Assembly: GCF_030445035.2 (NCBI RefSeq)
Contig: NC_080673.1
Span: 39,428,365 to 39,492,364 of the forward strand
Reading direction: 5' to 3'
DNA from: Dasypus novemcinctus
Taxonomy: Eukaryota; Chordata; Mammalia; Cingulata; Dasypodidae
Length of the DNA: 64,000 nucleotides
Below, in pieces: positions 35,690 through 46,869 of this stretch; the stretch's first letter is position 1; every line of letters begins with the position of its first letter. The notes beneath the pieces are model-generated. The model was not told where the DNA came from, ran no database searches, and worked only from the letters and a program-made list of their open reading frames with translations. Made by a program: the position numbers and the translations under genes.

Positions 35690-35723
35690 GCTAATATGTC
35701 TAGAGTTTGGGAAATACTGTGGG

Positions 35724-36194
35724 CTAAATTGTGTATTTTTTTTTTAAACCTAGAGTATACGTTTTTGTTTTTTTTAAAGATTTTTAATTTATTTCTCTCC
35801 CCCGCCCCCACCCAGTTGTCTGTTCTCTGTGTCCATTTGCTGTGTGTTCTTCTGTGTCAGCTTGTATTCTTGTCAGCAGCACCAGGAATCTGTGTCTCAT
35901 TTTGTTGTGTCATCTTGCTGCTTCAGCTCTCCATGTGTGCGGTGCCATTCTGAGCAGGCTGCACTTTTTTTGCGTGGGACGTCTTTCCTTATGGGGTGCA
36001 CTCCTTGCGTATGGGGCTCCCCTACATGGGGGACACCCCTGTGTGGCATGGCACTCCTTGCGCACATCAGCACTACGTGTGGGCCAGCTCACCACATGGG
36101 CCAGGAGGCCCTGGGAATTGAAACTTGGACGTCACATGTGGTAGGCAGATGCTCTAGCAGGTGAGCCAAATCTGCTTTCCTAAATTGTATTTTT
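35724..36194 (-). mobile_element. DAS-type SINE, antisense, inside the TLR2 pseudogene
   Basis: A full-length tRNA-headed SINE, head near 36180 and tail near 35765 (T-run then AAAGATTTTTAATTTATTT). Flanking repeats resemble TAAATTGTGTATTTTT (35725-35740) and TAAATTGTATTTTT (36181-36194), both from the TLR2-like host. Body blocks TGTCCATTTGCTGTGTGTTC and GGGGGACACCCCTGTGTGGC match other copies. Confidence 0.9.
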
Positions 36195-36500
36195 GTGTTG
36201 GATAAGTTTGATGTATTCAATAATTCCACCTTTTCTTGCTACTGATTAGTGTAAGGTAAAGAATCAAGTATACACTTACTAAGACCAAAGTTAGCCAGGC
36301 TTTTCTGGTGTAAACATTTTCTGGAGCTTATACATGATTTTGTCTTAAATTCAAGGTATGTAGGGCGTGCCAGTAATCCTTATGAACTAAAAGTTTCAGT
36401 CATTCCCCAATCATCAAATTTCACTGAGATCCAACTACCCTTGTGATTTAAAATATTGTGTCAGAGAACATAGTATTAAGCAGAATTTCGCACTATCAAC

Positions 36501-37165
36501 TATGAATATCTTCAATTAATATAAAAGCAAAAACATGTCTTTAAAATCTGTCACCATGGAAAATTGCCATAGCTAATCTTTTAACAGTTTCCATTGGGCC
36601 TGGTCTGTTAATAGAATCTTAGCCATCTTGTTTTCCATTTCTCTGAACTACAAAGCCTTCCAGTTGGACATCCAAAAACGGATTCACAAATGCTACTGTT
36701 TTATTATTTGTCCTGTCTTAATACTGTTTTGGTTTTTATTTTTTTCATTTTGGGCCTGATGGTAAAGTTCTCTTCTACTTCCTGTCATAGCATATGGAGA
36801 GCAGTGTTACAGTAAAATTGACCACTTCATATGTCAACCCAGGTGACTGATCTGCACTCATTTCAGGCAAATCTTAGGCCATATCTGTGGGTATTAGAAG
36901 CATTGATCAGAACAGAAAGTCCAGAAAAGTGCAGTCTGTTTGTTTTTTAATTCAGGGAACTTGAAAATATTTCAGGAATCTAAATTTTGAAAATGGAAAA
37001 AGAAAGAAAAAAAGATTCTTTGTTCTCAAGATTCTTGGATTGACTGTCCCAGAAGAAAAATACGATGCCGTGAGACCCAAGACTTCCAAAGAGAGTGGAA
37101 AAAACTTTCTCAGTTGCAAGCATTCTATGGGACTGAAGAAAAGGAACTTCCAGATTCACATGTCC
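36501..37165. other. Intergenic sequence, no gene seen
   Basis: No clear continuation of the TLR2-like pseudogene and no recognised repeat. Confidence 0.45.
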
Positions 37166-37169
37166 ACTG

Positions 37170-37295
37170 AATGTTGCTGAATGTAAATTTCACAAGGGTG
37201 GGGATTTTAGTCTCCTTTTTGCACTGAAGTGCCCCCAGCCCCTGAAACATAGTGGGCACTCAGTTAATACTTGTTGAGTGATTGATTGCCATGCT
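37170..37295 (+). mobile_element. L2 3'-end fragment
   Basis: Reads GGTGGGGATTTTAGTCTCCT, then CCCCTGAAACATAGTGGGCA, then TCAGTTAATACTTGTTGAGTG, the L2 terminal pattern. Confidence 0.7.
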
Positions 37296-38205
37296 TTTCT
37301 GAGTACCTGTTAGGCTTGGAGGGATGGAGTGTAAACATTTGAAATGACCATTGCAGATACAGTGGGATTGCGAGGGAGAGAAGCCTGACCAGTGTTTCCT
37401 TGTCCTCACTGCCTTCCTACTCCTGCCACGTAACAGCTGACAGTGTTCAAAGGTGGGACTGATGAAATACATGGCATTATTCTCCATCATACAGCCAGAC
37501 AAAACCCCGAATGCCTGGTATTATTTTCCTATCTCTAAGGGTCGTCTGATCTCATCAGACAGGAAAAATAGGAAGGCAGATTTTTTACCAAGCTCCAAGT
37601 TCTTGGGAGTTCCTTCGAAAAGACATTTAAATAGCTTAAGAGGCAAATAACCACGAAATTCAACCACGTGATGTGGCATTCTGCCAACTTTCATTAGTAG
37701 ACGGAAAAACTAGCTCATGATGTGACTGAACCCAAGGATGTGAGCTACACGATCACTGCTTTCTTTAGGGTACGTGCCTTTCTAGCCTAAGCTGTGGGCT
37801 CAACACGTCCCTGTCTGGTGCATAGACAAGAGTACCACCAGCTTCCGGGCTGATCCCGCTGGCCAACTCTCTGAGAAGGAGGTCCCCCAGTTACTTGTGA
37901 TGGTGTAACGGCCTCCTTTGTGTGTAGCTTTCAATGCCTGGAAGGATGCTGTCCTCTTGGTAATTTTATGGAGAGTCTTATTGGGCCCCAAAAGTTTCTG
38001 GATAAATGCAACCCCTGGAAGATTTATGATTAATATTTGTAAGAAAGAATCTGTGAAGACTTGATTTTAAAAGATTTGTCACGTTTAAAAGAATTTGGCC
38101 TATTAGAGTGAAAGTGAGGTTTGTAATTCCAATTTAAAATGTATAATTGTGTAATTAGTTTATACTTGTGATTTTAGTTTGAAAATTCTGTTTATAGAAA
38201 CATGC
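37296..38205. other. Intergenic sequence, no gene seen
   Basis: Unique-looking sequence with no recognised element. Confidence 0.45.
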
Positions 38206-38208
38206 ATT

Positions 38209-38327
38209 GAAACATTTATTTCGCTGGGGGGGGAGTGGTGGGGTGAGGGGGTGGGGTTGAATGGGACCTCATTTTTTTTTTAATGTAATATTTTTACAAA
38301 ATCAATTAAAAAAAGAAACATTTATTT
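38209..38327 (+). mobile_element. Very short LINE-like 3'-end insertion with 13-bp duplication
   Basis: GAAACATTTATTT at 38209-38221 and 38315-38327 flanks only about 93 bases of LINE-like 3' terminus: the G-rich tract, TTGAATGGGACCTCA and an A-rich tail. It is an extremely 5'-truncated copy of the family seen at 13196 and 54313. Confidence 0.9.
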
Positions 38328-38537
38328 ATATATTGAAACATTTAAGAGATTTTAAGTTTCACCATATTTATAAATTTACTAGTTATAAAAGAGTTATTTA
38401 AGAACTAAGAAAAGTTTTGTTAGGGCAGATAAATGATATACTTAAAGAGGATATTAAATATTTTACATTTATAAATGCAGTTTAAAATATTTAAGAGTTT
38501 CATTAACTAAGGTTGTAAATAGGATCAAACGTAACCC

Positions 38538-38893
38538 AAAGTCCCTCTATGGGAAACGGACTTTGGCCCAGTGGTTAGGGCGTCCGTCTACCATATGGGA
38601 GGTCCGCGGTTCAAACCCCGGACCTCCTTGACCCGTGTGGAGCTGGCCATGCGCAGCGCTGATGCGCGCAAGGAGTGCCGTGCCACGCAAGGGTGTCCCC
38701 CGCGTGGGGGAGCCCCCCGCGCAAGGAGTGCGCCCGTGAGGAAAGCCACCCAGCGTGAAAAGAAAGAGCAGCCTGCCCAGGAATGGCGCCGCCCACACTT
38801 CCCGTGCCGCTGACGACAAAGAAACAAGACGCAGCAAATAGACACCAAGAACAGACAACCAGGGGAGGGGGGGAAGTTAAATAAATAAATAAA

Positions 38894-38931
<38 letters not shown>

Positions 38932-38935
38932 TCTA
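38538..38935 (+). mobile_element. Full-length DAS-type SINE with 12-bp duplication
   Basis: AAAGTCCCTCTA at 38538-38549 and 38924-38935. The tRNA-like head has box A (TGGCCCAGTGGTTAGGG) and an excellent box B (GGTTCAAACCC at about 38610). A GC-rich body with many CpGs and an uninterrupted poly(A) of more than 25 bases follow. The CpGs and tail suggest it is one of the youngest SINEs here. Confidence 0.93.
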
Positions 38936-39425
38936 AAGGTGATGTATAAAATTTGGTAGATTTATACATAGCAAGCTAAAGGAAAGAACAAGCTGAAGGA
39001 AAGAACAAGCTTAGAGAATAGGTTTCACATTTTGTAAATTTAGAAATCAGATATTAAGCAAACTTCTGCATCATTTCTTCTGCAGTCAAAAATCAAGTCT
39101 TGAGGACATTAAAAACAAAAAAACCACCGTTGACGAGATTCAATGTGAGTCACTGAAGGAAGTCACAGGCTTCCTTCCTCCCCAGTAACTGGGGGCCTCC
39201 TCCTCTCCGCCTGGCCGCACCCCTTCCTCCAGCCTGAATCAGTCATGGCCAGGCCTTCCAGGCCATTCCTCGGCGTGTGCCAACAGCCTCTCTGTCCATC
39301 CCGCGGCTATGGTTTCTTTGTGTTTTCAATCACTGGTAGAGATCCGACTGTGTAACCTCATCTGCTGTTTAACAGTTCTAGCCCACGTAGATGACTAAGA
39401 GAGCATTTGTGCTAACTCGCAGTTT
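38936..39425. other. Intergenic sequence, no gene seen
   Basis: No exon or named repeat recognised. Confidence 0.4.
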
Positions 39426-39429
39426 ATAT

Positions 39430-41260
39430 GACCTGATTAAATGTGTCATTGTTTCCTCATGTCTGTGCTGTTCCACCAAGAGCATCTTCAGATCCAGAAA
39501 CTCCACTCCCTCGTCAAGTGTGAGACTCACCCAAACTTGAGTAAAAAAACCAGTTCCTCTGAGGTTTTGGAGTGCAAACCATATGACCATACCATTCTCA
39601 TAAGTTGCTGTCTCTGTCATCATCTGGTGACCCAATTACGTCCTCTCACTCTTTGAAGACATTGGTACCTACTCATAGTCTTCCTCTTCTTCCCAAGATC
39701 TTGCAGGAGCCTATGCGACTTCAGTGTTCACAAAGACAGCCCCTAACACCCTGGCCTCTCAGTTTCTTCACTTCCTCATTTCCAGAGATCTTCCCCTACA
39801 GACTACCTCAGTGGACTTGGTCATTACCTACAATCATTGAACCTTCAAAATTACTAATTCAAATGCCCTGCATGTTGACCAGAGTCCAATGATCCCTCCT
39901 CTTCCTCAAACCTATTCATTCATCGTCTCCTCTCTTATCTACTTTAGATTCTGGCATGCATTGGTTTTGTGCAAAAGCTTGGTGAACTGGTGGGAAGATC
40001 CACGAGTCTCCCATTTTCTCAGCATTGAATGGTGAGACATGGCCTCCAAAGTTTCTAGTATCACCAGGAGAGGGATCTTATCCCCTTTCTGTAAAGAAAA
40101 AATAGCCTGAGTGTGCTTACCCAAATAACCTGAACACGAATGCCGGCTGCTGCGGGAGTGCTGGGGGGCGAGTGGGGGGCCTTAGGGAATTTGGATAGCG
40201 TACAACCCTTCTTGCTGGGCTGAGGGAGAGTTCCCGTACTTCAAAATGTCCATAACAGCATTGACAACAGCATGGACTTCCTAGTGGTGTTGCCAGACAC
40301 GGGTTGAAGGGGAAGGTTTTAGTTCATTTCCAATCTCCATCCGCCTTCTCTGTTTTTCGATATGAACAATTTGTGTTTTCTCAATATAATTTAAAATGCT
40401 ATACAAAAAAGTTTCAAGAGTGTCTCTACCAAAGAGAAACTCCAGACCCACCACTGTTCCTTGTCCTTACATCTTTGTTCCTCTTATATGACAAAATCCC
40501 AAACCTGAAGGAACCCTACCGCCTGCTTTCTTACAGGAGACGAGGCACTCTTATTACGTTTCTCTTCCCATCTCACCTGCATTCTCCACAATGACTATTT
40601 CAAGCTTTCTTCACCCTTCTCCAGTCACTGGCAGTCTCTGACTCTCCTTGCATCCTGTCCAGGGATGACTTTACCTCTTACTTCACAGAGAAAATTAAAG
40701 CCATCCTAAGAAATCTCCTCAGTACCCATTTCCATGTCCACAAACTTGCTTAAACCCTCACCCTCCTCATTCTCTCCCTCAGCCTTAGTAGAAAAGGGGG
40801 CTCTCCTCCTAGCTCCAGTCGATACCTCCCTCCTTGTCCCATCTAGATGCTTCCCTCCCTGCCTTTTCAGAAACAGTTTGTTTTCTCTTCTTCCTCCCAT
40901 ATTGTCAGCCATATCACTCCTGTCAACATTCACACTGTGCAAGTCTCTTATTTATTTTAAAACACACACACACACAAATGTCTCATTTCCTCTCTCTCTC
41001 TTTCTCTGGCTCTCGCTGTGCCCCTGACCCCTCCCCCATCAAAAATCAACTTCTGGGAAGAGTTCTTTATATTTACTGTGTCTATATCCTCACCTCTTAA
41101 CAAGTCTTTACTTCATCCAATCTGGCTTCCACCCCTGTTGCGCCATTGGACAGCACTCGCTGATGTCATCGCTGACCACTGTATTGCTAACTATCCCAGA
41201 CATTTTTTGTCCTCGTGTTGCTTAACCTGTCAGAGCAGATCTTATTGCTAAGCACTCCTT
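39430..41260 (+). mobile_element. Diverged L2/CR1-like LINE, plus strand
   Basis: Pyrimidine-rich plus-strand sequence. The part at about 41080-41240 (CTTCATCCAATCTGGCTTCC, then CATCGCTGACCAC) resembles the L2/CR1 reverse transcriptase region; the 40400-40950 part resembles upstream L2 sequence. Assignment of 39430-40300 is weak. A (CA)n tract lies at about 40962-40977. Confidence 0.45.
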
Positions 41261-42417
41261 CCTCTTTTTATTCTATTTTTTATTAGAGAAGTAGGTTTAT
41301 GGAAATGTCATGCATAAAATATATAAAATACAGAATTCTCATTTCTACTCTTTACTAACAATTTGCATTAGTGAGGTAACTTTGATATAATTCATGAAGA
41401 ACATTTTTGTAATTTTACTCTTGACAATAGTCCATCATTTCCAATAGGGTTCACTGTGTTGAACAGTCCTATGTTTTTATCTTTTGATTTTGATTCTAGT
41501 AATATATACAACTTAAAATTTCCCTTTTAACCATATTCACACATGTAATTCAGTGTTGTTCATGACACTCACAATGTTCTGCTACCATCACCACCATCCA
41601 TTACCAAATCTTTACAATCAACCCAAAGAGAAATTCTGTGCAGTATTTCCTACCCCCAGCCCAGCCTCTAGTAACCTATGAGTTACCAGATTCTAACTCT
41701 ATGAGTTTGCTTCTTCTAATTATTTCATATCAGTGACATAATACAATATTTTTCTTTCTGTCCTTTTGTGCCTGACTTACTCATTCAACATGATATTGTC
41801 AAGGTTCATTTAAGTTATCACATGAATCAGAACTTCATTTTTAATGCTGGATAATATTCTACTGTATGAATAGATCACATTTTGTTTATCCATTCATTGG
41901 TTGATGGACACTTGGGTTGCTTCCATCTTTTGGCAATTGTGAATAATACTGCTATGAAGGCCAGTGTACAAATATCTATTCCATTCCCTGCTTTCAGTTC
42001 TTCTGGGTATATACCTAGTAGTGGGGTTGCCAGGCCATAAAGTGATTCTATATTTAACTTTTTTAAGAACTTCCAAACTGTCTTCCACAGTTTATAAAAT
42101 GGCTGAACCATTTTACATTCCCACCAGCAGTAAATGAGTGTTCCTCTCTCTCTCCACATCCTTTCCAACACTTGTAATTTTCTGTTTTTTTTTTTTTCAA
42201 TAGTAGCCATTCTAGTGGTTGTTAAATGGGATCTCATTGTGTTTTTAATTTGCATTTCCCTAATAGCTAATGACGTTGAGCATCTTTTCATGTGCTTTTT
42301 TATCATTTGTATATCCTATTTGGAGAAAGATCTATTCAAGTTTTTGGCTCTTTTTTTCCTAATTGGGTTGTCTTTTTATTGTTGAATTGTTGGATTTCTT
42401 TATATATTCTGAATATT

Positions 42418-42934
42418 AAACCCTAATCAGGGAAGCAAATGTGACTCAAGTGATAGGGCCTTCACCCACCATATGGGAGGACCTGGGTTCAATCCCTGGC
42501 GTCTCCTGGTGAAAAAGAAGAGAAGGTGTATCTGCATGAGTGCCTGAGTGCTGGAGTGCCTGCATGAGTGCCCGGATGGTGAGCCAAATGCCCGTGGGGC
42601 AAGCCAGGTGCCACGCAGTGAGCCGAGTATCCATGCAGTGAGCCAGTGCCAGTGCAGGTGAGTCATGCAGCTAGATGATGATGCAACAAAAGAGAGACAA
42701 AGGGGAGAGTCAAAGTGAAGTGCAGCAGAAACCAGGAACTGAGGTGGCACAATTGACTGAGAATCTCTCTCCCCATCAGAGGACCCCAGAATTGAATCCT
42801 GGTGAATCCTAGAGGAAAAAGATGAGAAGAGAAGACAAAAAGAGAAACAGATACAGTAGATCACACAATGAATGGACACAGACAGCAAAAACAGCAGGGT
42901 GGGGGCAGGGAAGAGGAGAAAAAACCCTAATCAG
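42418..42934 (+). mobile_element. tRNA-derived SINE variant in L1, 13-bp duplication
   Basis: AAACCCTAATCAG at 42418-42430 and 42922-42934. The head carries box B-like GGGTTCAATCCC. The body has internal short repeats of GAGTGCCTG and GTGAGCCA type (42535-42650) and a second tRNA-like segment (about 42743-42815), so it may be dimeric. Confidence 0.85.
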
Positions 42935-43315
42935 ATATGTGGTTTCCAAATATTTTCTCCCATTGAGTAGGTTGTCTTCATTTTCATGATAAAGTCCTTT
43001 GATGCAAAGAAGTTTTTTATTTTGATGCAGTCCCATTTATCTATTTTTTTTCTTCTGTTGCTTGTGCTTTGAGGATAAAGTGTAAGAACGCATTGGCTAA
43101 CACAAGATCCTAAAGATGCTTCCTTACATTTTCTTCTGGATGTTTTATAGTCCTGGTTCTTATATTTAGATCTTTGATCCATTTTTGGTTAATTTTTGTA
43201 TATGGTGTGAAATTGGAGTCGTCCTTCATTCTTTCACATATGGATGTCCAGTGTTCCTGGCACCATTTGTTGAAAAGACTATTCTTTCCCAATTAAATAG
43301 ACTTGACAGGCTTGT

Positions 43316-43683
43316 CAAAAATCAGTTGTGGGAAGAGGATTGGGCTCAATGGATAGAGCATCTGCCTACCACATGGGAGGTCCAAAGTTCAAACCCAGGG
43401 CCTTCTGACCTACGTGTGGGCTAGTTGGCCCACGTGCAGTGCTGATGAGCGCCAGGAGTGCCATGCCATACAGGGGTGTCCCCCGCGTAGGGGAACCCCA
43501 AGCGCAAGATGACGCAACAAAAGGAGACACAGATTCCCGGTGCCCCTGATAAGAGTACAAGCGGACACAGAAGAGCACACAGCGAATGGACACAAGAGAG
43601 CAGACAACTGGGGTCGGGGGAAGGGGAGAAAATTTAAAAAAAAAAATTTTTTTTTAATCTTTAAAAAAAAATCGGTTGTGGGG
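43316..43683 (+). mobile_element. DAS-type SINE (first of three stacked copies)
   Basis: Head GGAAGAGGATTGGGCTCAAT, box B-like GTTCAAACCC, CpG-rich body, tail TTTAAAAAAAAAT. Flanks are CAAAAATCAGTTGTGGG (from 43316) and AAAAATCGGTTGTGGGG (from 43667), taken as target duplications. Confidence 0.85.
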
Positions 43684-44096
43684 AAGCAGACATGGCTCAA
43701 CTGATAGATGTCTGCCTACCACATGGGAGGGTCCAGGGTTCCATCCCCAGGGCCTCCTGACCGTGTGATGAGCTGGCCCACACTCGGAGCTGCCATGTGC
43801 AAGGAGTGCTGTGCCATGCAGGTATGCCCCTGCGTGGGGGTGCCCCATGTGCAAGGAGTGCACCCTGCAAGGAGAGCTGCCCCACTTGGAAAAAGTGCAG
43901 TCCACCCAGGAGTGGCACCACACACATGGAGAGCTGATGCAGCAAGATAACACAATAAAAAAAAGATGCAGTTTCCCAGTGCTACTGAGGGTGCAAGCAG
44001 ACACAGAAGAACACAGAGCGAGTGGACACAAAAAGCAGACAATGGGGGGAGGGAGGGAGAAATAAATAAATCTTAAAAACAAAAACCAATTGTGGG
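43667..44096 (+). mobile_element. DAS-type SINE (second of three stacked copies)
   Basis: Head GGAAGCAGACATGGCTCAAC, body and tail as in other copies. Flanks are AAAAATCGGTTGTGGGG (43667) and AAAAACCAATTGTGGGG (44080), again variants of the same target. Confidence 0.85.
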
Positions 44097-44380
44097 GAGT
44101 GAATGTGGCTCAAGCAGTTGAGCTCCCACCTCCCACATGGGAGGTGCCTCCTAAAGAAGACAAACAAACAACAAGCAGACAACGAGCAAAAACAAATAAG
44201 CAATCGAGTGCTTGCCGCACACATGGGAGATCCCAGGTTCAGTTTCTGGTGCCTCCTACAATAAACAGAAAATAAGCAAACAACAAGCAAAAAACAATGA
44301 GCAGACAACAAGCACAAAATACAAGCAAACAGAGAAGGGAGCCATCTCCAGGGGAGGAGGTGGGTTAAAAAAATCAATTG
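44080..44380 (+). mobile_element. Dimeric short tRNA SINE (third stacked copy)
   Basis: Two tRNA-like monomers (about 44099-44160 and 44200-44262) joined by AACAAACAACAAGCAGACAA-type linkers, ending GGTGGGTTAAAAAAATC. The 3' flank AAAAATCAATTGGCC returns to L1. Confidence 0.75.
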
Positions 44381-44455
44381 GCCTTAGATGTGCGGGTCTA
44401 TTTCTGAACTCTCAATTCAATTCCATTAGTCTATTTCTATATATCCTTGTGCCAG

Positions 44456-44908
44456 TACCATGCTGGGGTTTTTTTGTTTTTTTTTTTAAAGATTCATTTT
44501 TTATTTATTTCTCTCCCTTCCCCCCCCCCAAGTTGTCTGCTCTCTCTGTCCATTTGCTGTGTGTTCTTCTGTGACTGCGTCTATCCTTATCAGTGGCACC
44601 AGGAATCTGTGTTTCTTTTTGTTGCGTCATCTTGTTGCGTCAGCTTTCTGTGTGTGCGGCACCATTCTTGGGCGGGCTACACTTTTTTTTCACGCTGGGC
44701 GGCTCTCCTTACGGGGCACACTCCTTGCACGTGGGGCTCCCCTATGCGGGGGACACCCCTGCGTGGCTCAGCACTCCTTGCATGCGTCAGCATTGCACAT
44801 GGGCCAGCTCCACATGGGTCAAGGAGGTCCGGGTTTTGAACTGCAGACCTCCCATGTGGTAGGCGGACGCCCTATCCATAGGGTCATGTTCACTTCCCTA
44901 CCATGCTG
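44456..44908 (-). mobile_element. DAS-type SINE, antisense, 10-bp duplication
   Basis: TACCATGCTG at 44456-44465 and 44899-44908. A full-length antisense copy with the T-run tail at 44468-44490 and the tRNA-like head at about 44830-44895. Confidence 0.9.
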
Positions 44909-45345
44909 TTTTGACCACTTTAGGATCATAATAAATTTTAAAGTCAGGAAGTATGAGTCCTCCAACTTTCTTCTTCTTTTTCAAGATGTTTTTTTGGCTA
45001 TTTGGGGTCCCTTACCCTTCCAAGTAAGTTTGATGATTGGCTTTTCCATTTCTGCAAAGTAAGCTGTTAGAGATTTGATTGGGATTGCATATAATCTGTA
45101 AATATTTGTGGGTAGAACTGACATCTTGACAATATATAATCTTTTGATCCATGAGCATGGAATGTCCTTCCATTTATTTAGGTCTTCTTTGGTTTCTTAT
45201 AGCAAAGTTTTATAGTTTTCCATGTATAAGTCCTTTACATTCTTGGTTAAATTTATTCCTAGATATTTGATCATTTTAGTTGCTGTTGTAAATGGAATTG
45301 TTTTCTTATTTCTTCTTCAGATTGCTCATTTCTAGTTTATAGAAA

Positions 45346-45621
45346 CTACTGATTTTTATGTATTGATCTTGTACCAAGCACTTTGCTGAATTCATTTATT
45401 AGCTTTAGTAGTTGTAATTTTTTAGGACTTTCTATACATAAGATCATGTCATCTGCAAATAATGGAAGTTTTACTTCTTCCTTTCCAATTTGGATCCCTT
45501 TTATTTCTTTTTCTTGCCTAATTGCTCTGGCTAGAACTTTCAGTACAATGTTGAATAACAGTGATGACAGTGCTCCTTCTTTTTTAAAGATTTCTCTTCC
45601 TTTGCTTTCATAACTTGACAT
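45346..45621 (-). pseudogene. L1 ORF2 reverse transcriptase palm fragment
   Basis: A 91-codon frame with [20 protein letters not shown] followed by the catalytic FADDMI motif and CIESPKKL, the L1 RT active-site region. Frameshifts isolate it from the rest of ORF2. Confidence 0.9.
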
Positions 45622-45625
45622 AATT

Positions 45626-46005
45626 AGTTTTCTTTTTCAACTTTCCTTTCATGCTAATCTTTCCCTATCAAGTTTCTCAAGTCTAGGTTTGCAGCCTCTT
45701 CTCACTGGATGCTTTCTTATTAATGAATCTCATTCAGGCCTAGCTATATGCCAGTAACTTTCAAATTTAAGTCTGTTGCCTAAAGAGCACCAGACCTAGA
45801 GAGTCAACTGCATTTTTCCACTTGGCTATGTCAGAGCATGTTCACTCAACACATCTGACCTCATGGTATTTCTCTCCAAGGTTGGTCCTATTCTAGCATA
45901 ATTTATTTCAACACATGACACCACCATCCATCCAGATACATCTGCTACATCACCTAGTCTTGCTAATTATACCTCCTAAATATATCTTGAATCCATCAAA
46001 CTCTT
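45626..46005. other. Intergenic sequence, no gene seen
   Basis: Old repeat-like sequence that I cannot classify. Confidence 0.35.
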
Positions 46006-46009
46006 TATT

Positions 46010-46102
46010 TTATTTATTGGGAGGTACTAGGAATTGAACCTAGGAACTTTTGCATGGGAAGCAGGTGCTCCACCACTGAGCTACATCTGCTCCACAATGA
46101 GA
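46010..46102 (-). mobile_element. Short tRNA SINE, antisense
   Basis: The reverse complement has GTAGCTCAGTGGTGGAGC (box A) and GGTTCAATTCCTAG (box B) and ends in AT-rich tail sequence, like the copy at 18412. Confidence 0.8.
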
Positions 46103-46132
46103 GTTGATTTTCTGATTTGTTTGTTTTCTTTT

Positions 46133-46220
46133 TGTTTTTAGGAGGTACTGGGTATCAAACCCAGCACCAGTGCATGGGAAACAGGTGCTTAACCATTTGA
46201 GCTATAGCCACTCCCCTCCA
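46133..46220 (-). mobile_element. Short tRNA SINE, antisense
   Basis: A second copy just beside the first. The reverse complement has GGCTATAGCTCAAATGG and GGGTTTGATACCCAG and is preceded by a T-rich tail. Confidence 0.78.
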
Positions 46221-46224
46221 CCAA

Positions 46225-46715
46225 ACTCTTTATTTCTACTGCCATCATCCTAGTTCATGTTAGCTTCACCTTTTGCCTGGACTCTGAAAACAGCCTCCAA
46301 CTTGGCCTCACAGCATGTACTTTGTCTTCTCTTTAGTCCCTTCTCTACACTGCATCTAAAGCAGCCCCATCTTTGTATATGTAGTTCCCTCTGCTGTGAA
46401 TGTCCCCCTCCACTACCCCACCTCCACCACTGCCACCACCACCCCCTCCATCATCAACATCACTTCCACTGGTACCAAACTCTCATTCCTCCTTCAGATT
46501 TCCTCAGTTTTATTTCTCTTCTTTTTCAGCCTAGAAATGTGTTCCTTTCTTGCCTGACATTTAGCTTAGTTTGCAATTTCAAGCTCATTTGCATGATTAA
46601 TGCGTGCGTGATTAATGGCAATTTCATTTGGTTTTGCTCGCCATTGCATCCTCAGTGCTCAGCCCAGTACCGGGTACACAGCAGGGCTCGACAGATGTTT
46701 TTGAATAAATAAGTG
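46225..46715 (+). mobile_element. L2-like 3' region
   Basis: The terminal part (46640-46712: CAGCCCAGTACCGGGTACAC, then GACAGATGTTTTTGAATAAA) is L2. The upstream pyrimidine-rich part is probably the L2 3'UTR. A CCACCACTGCCACC-type simple repeat lies at 46415-46450. Confidence 0.6.
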
Positions 46716-46869
46716 CATAAACCAAGATAAATAGGAAATAAAGAACTACAAAATGGGGCACATAATAGATTTTGAAGAAAAGAAGTCAGTGAGCTCTGTA
46801 AAAGCTTGGCAGGTAGGATCCAAAGGGGGGCTGGGGGTGGCAATTTCATCTATTAAGACCCTATCTGGT

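Larger units (their letters stand above)
33630..36500 (-). pseudogene. TLR2-like pseudogene (3' half of TLR2), interrupted
   Basis: A second, broken copy of TLR2 on the same strand. Segment 1 (34463-33630) matches the TLR2 LRR end, transmembrane region and TIR domain; segment 2 (35737-35676) and segment 3 (about 36500-36181) match successive LRR regions equal to TLR2 positions about 22080-22480. Together they cover roughly the C-terminal 430 codons. Breaks seen: small deletions that shift the frame in the TIR region (near 33752 and 33926), deletions in the juxtamembrane and LRR C-terminal cap regions, loss of about a dozen bases near the C-terminus, an L1-derived insertion at 34464-35675 and a SINE at 35738-36180. 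The TIR part keeps [16 protein letters not shown] and similar blocks. By eye identity is about 93% in the TIR and about 70% in the LRR segment. No 5' part or start codon is recognisable. Same orientation as TLR2, about 10 kb upstream, so a tandem duplicate is more likely than a retrocopy, though I cannot prove it. Confidence 0.9.
41265..45625 (-). mobile_element. LINE-1 (ORF2 RT to 3'UTR), antisense, with five nested SINEs
   Basis: Minus-strand L1: RT region at 45621-45346, ORF2 C-terminal part down to about 41860, 3'UTR to about 41265. It is split by SINEs at 42431-42921, 43331-44370 (three) and 44466-44898. Joining the pieces across the SINEs gives continuous L1 order. The 5' end is truncated near 45625. 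Confidence 0.88.

Noticed and set aside
38550-38640. tRNA gene
   Set aside because: Box A and box B are present, but the sequence continues into the common SINE body and poly(A) and is flanked by a target duplication. The same holds for the heads at 18412, 29205, 42431, 43331, 43684, 44466-44898, 46010, 46133 and 56537.
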